Below are positions 58,430 to 64,000 of a stretch of DNA of 64,000 nucleotides, piece after piece. Each line of letters starts with the position of its first letter. The stretch's first letter is position 1. The position numbers and the translations under genes were made by a program. The DNA comes from JBKPNZ01 sp046732895 (GTDB taxonomy: Bacteria; Actinomycetota; Thermoleophilia; Solirubrobacterales; 70-9), in the NCBI GenBank assembly GCA_046732895.1, contig JBKPNZ010000059.1, forward strand, positions 7,650-71,649. Reading direction: 5' to 3'. Under the pieces are notes generated by a model. The model ran no database searches. It was not told the DNA's origin and saw only the letters and a list, made by a program, of their open reading frames with translations.

Positions 58430-59380
58430 GTGGAAGCCGAGACGAAGCCGGCCACCCCCAAGCCGGTCGACACCCTCAGCTCGATCGCCGACCGCGAGGG
58501 CTTCCTCGCGACCTCCGATCCCGCGCTTCAGGAGTCCGCCGACCGTGGCGAGGCGAAGCTCCTCGGCTACACCGAGCTCTACAACCTGTGGGAGCGCCAG
58601 CAGTGGTCCACGCAGGACCTCGACTTCTCCCGCGACCGCACCGACTGGCATGAGCGCATCGATCCCGAGGAGCGATTTGCCCGGATGTACGGGCTCTCGG
58701 CGTTCTTCATCGGGGAGCAGCGCGTCGCCGACGAGCTCGGTCCGGTCATGCGCGCCGCCCCGACCGAGGAGCAGCGGATCTTCCTCTCAACCCAGATCGC
58801 TGACGAAGCGCGTCACGTGCGCTTCTTCGACCGCTTCTACGGCGAGGTCGGGGTGCTCGAGGGGACCGACGGGCTCGCCGACCGGCTGCGTGCAACCGAG
58901 GAGCACGTGAACGACTCCTTCCACTTGCTCTTCGACGATCTCCTGAAGACCCGCGTCGACCGCCTCGCGGCCGAGCCCGACGACACCAAGGCCCTCGTCG
59001 AGACGATCACGCTCTACCACATGATCATCGAGGGGGTTCTGGCGCTCACGGGCCAGCACTTCATCATCGACTACAACACCCAGCAGGACACGCTTCCGGC
59101 GTTCGTCGATGGCTTCCAGAAGGTCGCTCGCGACGAGCACCGCCACATCGCCTTCGGCGTGCGCTTCTTGACCGACATGGCGAAGCAGGACAACGCCCAT
59201 CGCGATGCGATCCAGTCGATGATGGTCGAGGCGCTGCCGCTCGCCGACAAGGTCCTCGATCCCCCCTGGGCGCAGACCGACGAAGACTGGGAGATGTTCG
59301 GGGTCTCGAAGGAAGAGACCCACCAGTTCGCGGCCCAATGTCTGTCGCGGCGCCTCAAGGTCATCGGGCTCGCTGCCTGA
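58430..59380 (+). CDS. R2-like ligand-binding oxidase (R2lox)
   Basis: 316 residues, ferritin-like four-helix bundle that holds a Mn/Fe centre and a fatty-acid-like ligand. Metal ligands are Glu96, Glu126 with His129 (ADEARHVRFF), Glu201, Glu236 and His239 (DEHRHIAFG). The residues of the Val-Tyr ether cross-link of R2lox are conserved in position: Val99 three residues after the first Glu and Tyr196 five before Glu201. The Tyr that carries the radical in ribonucleotide reductase R2 is Phe, and no nrdA gene is near, so it is an oxidase and not an R2 subunit. Reaction and substrate unknown. Confidence 0.87.
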   Translation: MEAETKPATPKPVDTLSSIADREGFLATSDPALQESADRGEAKLLGYTELYNLWERQQWSTQDLDFSRDRTDWHERIDPEERFARMYGLSAFFIGEQRVADELGPVMRAAPTEEQRIFLSTQIADEARHVRFFDRFYGEVGVLEGTDGLADRLRATEEHVNDSFHLLFDDLLKTRVDRLAAEPDDTKALVETITLYHMIIEGVLALTGQHFIIDYNTQQDTLPAFVDGFQKVARDEHRHIAFGVRFLTDMAKQDNAHRDAIQSMMVEALPLADKVLDPPWAQTDEDWEMFGVSKEETHQFAAQCLSRRLKVIGLAA

Positions 59381-59397
59381 ACGTCCACGCTTTCCTT

Positions 59398-59434
59398 CCT
59401 CCGATCGATTGACCCGCGGCCCTCCGATCGGAGG
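59398..59434. repeat. Perfect 14-bp palindrome with a nearby half-copy
   Basis: CCTCCGATCGGAGG at 59421-59434 is a perfect palindrome; CCTCCGATCG is repeated at 59398-59407. It lies in the 162-base gap after R2lox and before the RsbW-like gene and could be an operator or the tail of the R2lox transcript. Confidence 0.5.
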
Positions 59435-59542
59435 ACCGGACTGGCGTTTGATTCGGGCCGGTTGGATGGTGATTGCAGGCACGGTGCCGGGCATGATCTT
59501 GATCCCCCCATCAACGCTCGTTGCGATTGACGGGAGCACACC

Positions 59543-59977
59543 GTGGAACCGATCATTGATCACACCCCACGAATGAGTCTCGAGCTGGCACCGGGGCCGG
59601 AAGCTCAGGTTGCCGCGCGAGATGCTCTCGAATCACTTCGTGACGAGTTGGACGCCGTGATCCTCGAGCAACTCGGGGTTCTTATCGGCGCCCTGTCCCG
59701 TACCCAGCTGTCTCAGCTTGAGGCCAAGGATGGCCTTGAGCTGAGGCTCTGGGTCTTCCCCGAGGTGGTCCGGGTCGAGGTCCGCGACCACCCCCACGGG
59801 CTGTTCGCGGAGGAGGGGGAACTGGGCCAGAACGTCTCCAACGGCTGGCGACTCGGCATGGTCGAGCATCTCGCCGACCGCTGGGGCGTGATTCGCCAGG
59901 AGGACTCGAGCTTCATGATCTGGTTCGAGGTGGCCCGCGCCACCGCCGCCGTCGCGCCCCGCGCGATGGCCGGGTGA
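59543..59977 (+). CDS. Degenerate HATPase (RsbW/anti-sigma-like) protein
   Basis: 144 residues. The outline is that of the serine-kinase anti-sigma factors: AARDALESLRDELDAVI, then LELRLWVFPEVVRVEVRDH and GWRLGMVEHLADRWGVIR to SSFMIWFEVA. The ATP-binding N-box (ExxxN) reads ALSRT with Ala50 and Thr54, the G1 box DxGxG reads DHPHG, and GxGL reads GWRL, so ATP binding and kinase activity are probably lost. It may bind a partner sigma or STAS protein without phosphorylating it. GTG 59543 follows GGGAG. Confidence 0.65.
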   Translation: MEPIIDHTPRMSLELAPGPEAQVAARDALESLRDELDAVILEQLGVLIGALSRTQLSQLEAKDGLELRLWVFPEVVRVEVRDHPHGLFAEEGELGQNVSNGWRLGMVEHLADRWGVIRQEDSSFMIWFEVARATAAVAPRAMAG

Positions 59978-60016
59978 GCGTGGCGACGCTGCGGCTTGCT
60001 GCTTGACGCCGCGTCG

Positions 60017-60022
60017 TAGACT
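60017..60022 (+). promoter_or_regulatory. -10 box TAGACT before response regulator
   Basis: TAGACT lies 6 bases before GTG 60029 with no ribosome site. Confidence 0.5.
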
Positions 60023-60028
60023 CGCAGT

Positions 60029-60679
60029 GTGAGCGCCGCCAACGACCGCGTCAGCGTGCTGGTCGCCGACGATCATCCCCTCTACCGGGAGGGCATCGTG
60101 CGCGCCGTGAAGGAGCGCCCCGATCTCGAGCTCGTCGGCGAGGCGAGCGACGGACGCGAGGCGCTCGAGGAGATCAAGCGGCTGCGGCCCGAGGTGGCGG
60201 TGCTCGACATCCGCATGCCCGGGATCGAGGGGCCGCAGGTGCTGAAGGCGATGAAGCGCGACGGCGTGAAGACGGAGGTGATCTTTCTCTCGGCCTTCAT
60301 GGAGTCCGAGCTCGCCTACCAGACCGTTGCCGCGGGAGCCAAGGGGTACCTGTCCAAGGAGGCATCGCGCCAGGAGATCTGCGACGCGATCGCAGCGGTC
60401 GCCCGCGGGGGCTCTGCGTTCGCGCCCGAGGCTCAGGCGGGCCTCGCCGAGGAGATCATGCAGCGGGAGAGCACCGACGGCCCGCCCGAGCTCAGCCCGC
60501 GCGAGCGCGAGGTCCTGCGGTTCATCGCCGAGGGCATGTCAGCCCCGGAGATCGGCCGCGAGATCCACCTCAGCTCGACCACGGTCAAGACCCACCTTCA
60601 CAGCCTCTACGACAAGCTCGGCGTCTCCGATCGCGCCGCCGCGGTTGCCGAGGCGATGCGCCGCGGCCTGCTCGAGTAG
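60029..60679 (+). CDS. NarL/LuxR-family response regulator (orphan)
   Basis: 216 residues. Receiver domain with Asp14/Asp15 acid pocket (LVADDHPLYREGIVRAV), phospho-acceptor Asp60 (AVLDIRMPG) and Lys in GYLSKEAS; then a LuxR helix-turn-helix (LSPREREVLRFIAEGMSAPE, IGREIHLSSTTVKTHLHSLY). A two-component response regulator; no histidine kinase is in the window. The helix-turn-helix is intact, so DNA binding is expected. Adjacent to the degenerate RsbW-like gene on the same strand. Confidence 0.92.
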   Translation: MSAANDRVSVLVADDHPLYREGIVRAVKERPDLELVGEASDGREALEEIKRLRPEVAVLDIRMPGIEGPQVLKAMKRDGVKTEVIFLSAFMESELAYQTVAAGAKGYLSKEASRQEICDAIAAVARGGSAFAPEAQAGLAEEIMQRESTDGPPELSPREREVLRFIAEGMSAPEIGREIHLSSTTVKTHLHSLYDKLGVSDRAAAVAEAMRRGLLE

Positions 60680-60718
60680 AAGCGGCGGACGCCCGGGCAG
60701 GACGCTCGCTGACGCCAG

Positions 60719-60803
60719 TGCCCGGGGCGGGACTCGAACCCGCAGAGCTCTAATGAGCAGCGCCTTTTAAGGGCGCGGACTTTGCCAGTTTGTCTACCCG
60801 GGC
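60719..60803 (-). tRNA. tRNA-Leu (anticodon TAA)
   Basis: 85-nt type II tRNA on the minus strand. Acceptor stem GCCCGGG/CCCGGGC, anticodon stem GCGCC/GGCGC with loop CTTAAAA giving anticodon TAA (complement of 60767-60769), long variable arm and a normal T arm with GTTCGAGTC. No CCA encoded; discriminator A. This tRNA reads UUA codons, the rarest Leu codon in such GC-rich genomes, and is the counterpart of Streptomyces bldA. Confidence 0.95.
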
Positions 60804-60823
60804 CGGTCGATCGTAGCGGCGCG

Positions 60824-62323
60824 TCAGGCCTCGCCGCCGGGGCCACGGCCCCCGCGCGCGGAGCCGCCGTCGTCGGCCTGAGGAGGCGCATCGGGCGGGT
60901 CGGCGGGATCGGGCGGCGGGGGAGGTGGCGGCTCGGTCTCGCCCACTTCGTCATCGCCCGACTGGTAGGTGCTGTGGATGGTGCGCCAGTGGCGCACCGC
61001 CTCCGGTGTCGAGAACCCGAGGCGGGTCAGCGGCGAACGCGTGTCGCCGGACTCGGTGGAGTCGCTGGAGCCGTCATCGGCCGGTTCCTCATCGCTCGCG
61101 TACGGCGTCTCCGTCGTTTCCGTTGTCTCGTCGGTGGTGGTCTCCTCGTCGGTGGCCGGTTCTGTGGTGGAGGGCTGAGCCGGCGCGACGGCGTCGCGCC
61201 GCGGAGCCGGCGCCGTCTCGTGTGTCCTCGGCACCGTGCGGTCCTCGACGCCTGCCTTCGGGGGCGTCTGAGCCGGGACGGACGCCACGGCCTTTGGCGC
61301 GGCGATCGCGTTCACGACGTCCGGCGGGCGCTGGTCGGGCGCTTGGGTCGGCCCGGGAACGTGGCTTGCGCCGGCACCGAGCAGCGTCGTCACCGCAACC
61401 GTGGCGATCGTCTTCGTGCCCGCGAGTCCGATGCCCCCGCCCGTGGCGGTGACCGATCCGCCGGCGCCTCCCGCGCTCCCCGCGCCCGCGCTCCCACCGC
61501 TTGCCTTCAGTCCGAAGAGCCGCCTGATCAGCGCCAGCGGCCCGAGCACCCCGAAAGGCGCGAGGAGGCCGAGCTCGCGCGTGCTCGATCGCAGGTGGGC
61601 GCGGTAGGCCTCGCACTGTGGGCAGTGGCGAAGGTGGTGGCGGGCCGGACCCGACGTCTTGCGCAGGCCCTCGGCGGCCTCGGCCAGCTCGAGCTGGACC
61701 TCGCCGCACGAGAGCTCCCGCGCCTGGCTAGCCACGGCCAGCGACATCCGCGCTCTCACCAGGAGCGACTTCACCGCCGGCACCGTCGTGTTCAGGGTCC
61801 GTGCGATCCCCTCGTATGAGAGGGCTTCGATCTCCCGCAGGAGCAGCGCGCTCCGCTGGGTCTCGGGAAGATCGCCGATCGCCTCCAGGAGGCCCCGCAG
61901 CTCGTCGCGCCGCTCCGCGCGGTCCGCCGTCGAGGTCCCGTTCTGGTGCGGCTCGGAATCGAGCTCCTCGCTAGCCTCGATCGTCGGGCGGCGCAGGTGG
62001 TTCAGGCAGCGGTTGCGCGCGATCCGGTAGAGCCAGGGTTTGACGGCGATCTCGCGATCGTCGGCGAGCATCGCGCGATGCGCGGAGGCAAAGACCTCCT
62101 GAAGCACGTCCTCGGCGTCTTCGGTAGACCCGACCATCCCCCGGCAGAACGCGAGCAGCCGCGGGCGGTAGCGCGAGAAGAGGGTGTCGAAGGCCCGCGC
62201 GTCTCCGGCTCGGATCAGTGCGACGAGGCGCTCGTCTCGCTGCAGTCGCTGGAACCGGAGGCGCCGACGCGGAAGGCCCCGGTCGAGCGGCAGGGCTTGG
62301 GTAGCGGGCGAGGCATCGGCCAT
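60824..62323 (-). CDS. ECF-type sigma factor fused to zinc finger, membrane segment and extracytoplasmic tail
   Basis: 499 residues from ATG 62323. Sigma region 2 at ~34-113 (RAFDTLFSRYRPRLLAFCRG, AEDVLQEVFA, KPWLYRIARNRCLNHLRR) and region 4 at ~140-197 (LPETQRSALLLREIEALSYE, VPAVKSLLVRARMSLA). Then a zinc-binding site (Cys206 with His230, Cys234, Cys237; HLRHCPQC) typical of anti-sigma ZAS domains, a hydrophobic segment at ~297-319, and ~180 Pro/Thr/Glu-rich residues that would be outside the cell. Sigma and anti-sigma functions in one membrane protein; release may require proteolysis. Start chosen over an ATG 20 residues earlier. Confidence 0.85.
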   Translation of the reverse strand: MADASPATQALPLDRGLPRRRLRFQRLQRDERLVALIRAGDARAFDTLFSRYRPRLLAFCRGMVGSTEDAEDVLQEVFASAHRAMLADDREIAVKPWLYRIARNRCLNHLRRPTIEASEELDSEPHQNGTSTADRAERRDELRGLLEAIGDLPETQRSALLLREIEALSYEGIARTLNTTVPAVKSLLVRARMSLAVASQARELSCGEVQLELAEAAEGLRKTSGPARHHLRHCPQCEAYRAHLRSSTRELGLLAPFGVLGPLALIRRLFGLKASGGSAGAGSAGGAGGSVTATGGGIGLAGTKTIATVAVTTLLGAGASHVPGPTQAPDQRPPDVVNAIAAPKAVASVPAQTPPKAGVEDRTVPRTHETAPAPRRDAVAPAQPSTTEPATDEETTTDETTETTETPYASDEEPADDGSSDSTESGDTRSPLTRLGFSTPEAVRHWRTIHSTYQSGDDEVGETEPPPPPPPDPADPPDAPPQADDGGSARGGRGPGGEA

Positions 62324-62466
62324 TCGCGTGGAACCTCTCCTCTTGCGAACACGGTATCCGCTCACAAGTTGCGTTTCCAGCACGGAGCCGGAGACCTCGC
62401 TTGAGGCCCCCGGCTCTTCACTTCCGGTCCGCGCTTCGTTCCACGCGGTGGCGGACCGTCCCCGCC

Positions 62467-63223
62467 TCAGCCGTCGTGCCCAACGTCCCCGTCGGCCTCC
62501 GGCTCCTCGTCACCCGGATCCACGACCGCCCGGACGACCAGCTCGCACGATCCGTTCGGGTTGTCCGGGGTCGCGTCGGTGATCACGTCGAGCTCGTCGA
62601 GCAGCGCCCGGTCGTGATCGCCCTCTCCGCAGGTGATCTGGTCGGCCTCGCCGTCACGGGCGTGGATCGAATCGTTGTCCGGTCCGCCGTCCAGTGTGTC
62701 GACGCCCTCGACGTCCACGTCCGTGCGAATCAGACCCCACAGGTCGTCGTCGCCGGCGCCTCCGGCCGACTTGTCGGCTCCCTCCTGGGCAAAGATCAGG
62801 TCATCGCCCGGGCCGCCCCTCTGGGCGTCATCCTCCGAGCCACCGGCCATCTTGTCGTCGCCCTCGCCGGCGCCGACGCGATCGTCACCGGTCCCGGCCC
62901 GGATCCCGTCCCCGTCGGGTCCGCCCACGACACGGTCGTTGCCGTCTCCGCCCGCGACGTAGTCGCGTCCGTAGCCGGCCGCCACCGCATCGTCGCCCTC
63001 GCCCGCCAACACGCGGTCCGGGCCGCCGAAGGCCCGCACCTTGTCGTTGCCGGCCAAGGCCGAGATCCGATCGGCCCCCCGCGAGCCCACGATGTGGTCG
63101 TCGCCCCTTTGTGCCGATGATCGTGAGCGCCGCCGCGCTTGCCGTCACCGCGAGCGAGCCTGCGATCGCAAGCAACGTCGCTCGGCCCATCCGTCCCTTC
63201 AGCTCCGTCTTACCCGCCTTCAT
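62467..63223 (-). pseudogene. RTX (hemolysin-type calcium-binding) repeat protein, single-base frameshift
   Basis: Signal peptide (MKAGKTELKGRMGRATLLAI, cleavage about AVTASAAA) starts at ATG 63223 and continues to IIGTKG; then the frame breaks in a run of four G on the minus strand (63104-63107). One G fewer would read TKGDDHIVGSRGADRISALA and continue into about ten RTX nonapeptides (GGxGxDxux: AGEGDDAV, GGDGNDRVVGGPDGDG, GTGDDRVGAGEGDDKMAGG) and a ~60-residue end with two Cys. The repaired protein is ~250 residues, secreted, and would bind Ca2+. Could be a real mutation, phase variation, or a sequencing error. Confidence 0.8.
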
Positions 63224-63347
63224 CCGCGTACCTCGCGCCTTTCGTCCGAAGCGCCCCGCCTCGGGTAGCCGTCTGCCATCGGCCCCAGAACACGAGCGGG
63301 TGGCGGAAAGTTGCGGTGGGGCGGGGCTCAGGCGGTGCGGTGGCCCG

Positions 63348-63560
63348 AACAACGGGCACGTGGGGGGAGGTGGATGTGGCCCCACGGCGACCCCTGACCT
63401 GCGGGCGGCCAGCGCAGCGTGCGCCGAGTTGCACGTAGCGACGTCATTGACGTCAGTTGGTGCAAAACGCCCAGCGATGGTCGCGTTAGCGCGTCAATGA
63501 CGCGTTTTCTCGACCATCGCCGCCAGGCTCCGGCCCACCTCCCCCCACGTGCCCGTTGTT
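63348..63560. mobile_element. MITE-like element with perfect 26-bp terminal inverted repeats
   Basis: 63348-63373 and 63535-63560 are exact reverse complements over 26 bases, with 161 bases between. Inside are further palindromes: GCGATGGTCG/CGACCATCGC (63474-63483 and 63511-63520) around CGCGT-caatg-ACGCG (63490-63504), and TGACGTCA (63448-63455). No transposase fits in it and no target duplication is evident. It fills most of the 374-base space between the RTX gene and the aldehyde dehydrogenase gene; the rest of that space holds nothing I can identify. Could be a non-autonomous mobile element or a bidirectional regulatory/terminator structure. Confidence 0.5.
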
Positions 63561-63597
63561 GAAGAACCGCCAGGCGCCGAGCCCGCGCGCTCGCGAC

Positions 63598-64000
63598 CTA
63601 CAACTGCGTCCAGACCGTCTTGGTCTCGAGGTAGGCGTCCAGGTTGGCGTGGCCCTTCTCGCGGCCGATGCCCGACGCCTTGTAGCCGCCGAATGGCGCG
63701 GCGGGATCGCCGCCGCCCCAGGTGTTGATGTAGACGCTTCCGGCCTGCAGCCGTGACGCCAGCTTGTGAGCGTTGGAGATATCGCGGGTCCACAGGCCTG
63801 CCGCCAGGCCGTACTCCGTGTCGTTGGCGCGGGCGGCGACCTCGTCCAAATCCTCGAACGCCATCGCGACCAGCACCGGGCCGAAGATCTCCTCGCGTGC
63901 GATGCGCATCGAGTCCTCGACGCCGGTGAAGAGAGTGGGCCGCACGAACCACCCGCCGTCGCCGTTGCCATCCGGCGGACCGCCGGCGGCGAGCTCGGCA
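63598..64000 (-). CDS. Aldehyde dehydrogenase, C-terminal part (5' truncated by window)
   Basis: The last 133 residues of an NAD(P)-dependent aldehyde dehydrogenase continuing past the window end. FVRPTLFTGVEDSMRIARE, EEIFGPVLVAMAF (the conserved EEIFGPV motif), RLQAGSVYINTWGGGDPAAP, GGYKASGIGREKGHANLDAY and the C-terminal LETKTVWTQL are typical. The catalytic Cys lies outside the window. Which aldehyde is oxidised cannot be judged. Confidence 0.93.
   Translation of the reverse strand, partial: AELAAGGPPDGNGDGGWFVRPTLFTGVEDSMRIAREEIFGPVLVAMAFEDLDEVAARANDTEYGLAAGLWTRDISNAHKLASRLQAGSVYINTWGGGDPAAPFGGYKASGIGREKGHANLDAYLETKTVWTQL

Noticed and set aside
62467..63110. RTX repeats read as a tandem DNA repeat or CRISPR-like array
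   Set aside because: Period and consensus are those of protein nonapeptides (GGxGxDxux), with no conserved DNA repeat or spacers.
63561..63597. Target-site duplication at the ends of the 26-bp inverted repeats
   Set aside because: The flanks (cccg before, gaag after) do not match each other, so transposition is not proven.

Overview
The window is about 64 kb of very GC-rich bacterial chromosome with tightly packed genes, many GTG starts and frequent 4-base start/stop overlaps. The gene order metG-tatD-rsmA-ispE ... tRNA-Gln-glmU-prs ... rplY-pth ... mfd-(SurA-like)-mazG-eno-divIC is the actinobacterial version of an ancient Gram-positive core block. Together with csrA, an MCE-family protein, R2lox, SHOCT-domain proteins and PucR, LuxR and STAS regulators, this suggests an actinomycete of the class Thermoleophilia (Solirubrobacterales/Gaiellales type). 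That placement is inferred from gene content; no rRNA is present.

Layout. 1-3800: tail of an MCE protein, a secreted Cys-rich protein ending at a strong UUCG terminator, two small lipoproteins, an esterase and a RemA/DUF370-like protein. 3836-11239: metG, an ABC exporter pair, tatD, rsmA, ispE and a DedA-PAP2 fusion. 11285-14746: PucR regulator, M19 dipeptidase, an unusual tRNA-Gln and a disrupted HNH nuclease gene. 14795-17262: glmU-prs. 17259-27531: accessory insert between prs and rplY (GDPD, MFS exporter, STAS, AarF kinase, a cluster of SHOCT-tailed membrane proteins with AI-2E and DUF6325 proteins, MBL hydrolase). 27559-38172: rplY, pth, enoyl-CoA hydratase, rlmN, mfd, SurA-like foldase, mazG, eno, divIC.

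38198-49381 is one co-directional block that looks like a pathway for a sulfated surface glycan: two large GT-C-like membrane proteins, two tandem paralogous sulfotransferases, a MurG-like glycosyltransferase, a third sulfotransferase and a flippase with lysine-rich and poly-Asp tracts. 49448-60679: csrA, small conserved proteins, thermonuclease, HD-GYP/LuxR regulator, cupin, class I aldolase, GCS2 ligase, a pseudo-rhomboid, O-methyltransferase, UPF0173 hydrolase, R2lox, a degenerate RsbW-like protein and an orphan NarL-type regulator. 60719-64000: tRNA-Leu(UAA), a sigma factor fused to a zinc finger, membrane segment and long tail, a frameshifted RTX gene, a MITE-like 213-bp element with perfect 26-bp inverted repeats, and the end of an aldehyde dehydrogenase gene.

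Themes. Many genes have a TANNNT box only 6-11 bases before the start codon and no Shine-Dalgarno, so leaderless mRNAs look common; I used this to choose several starts. Several regulatory or enzymatic folds here have lost their signature residues (STAS, RsbW-like ATPase, rhomboid), and two genes are interrupted by single-base frame changes.
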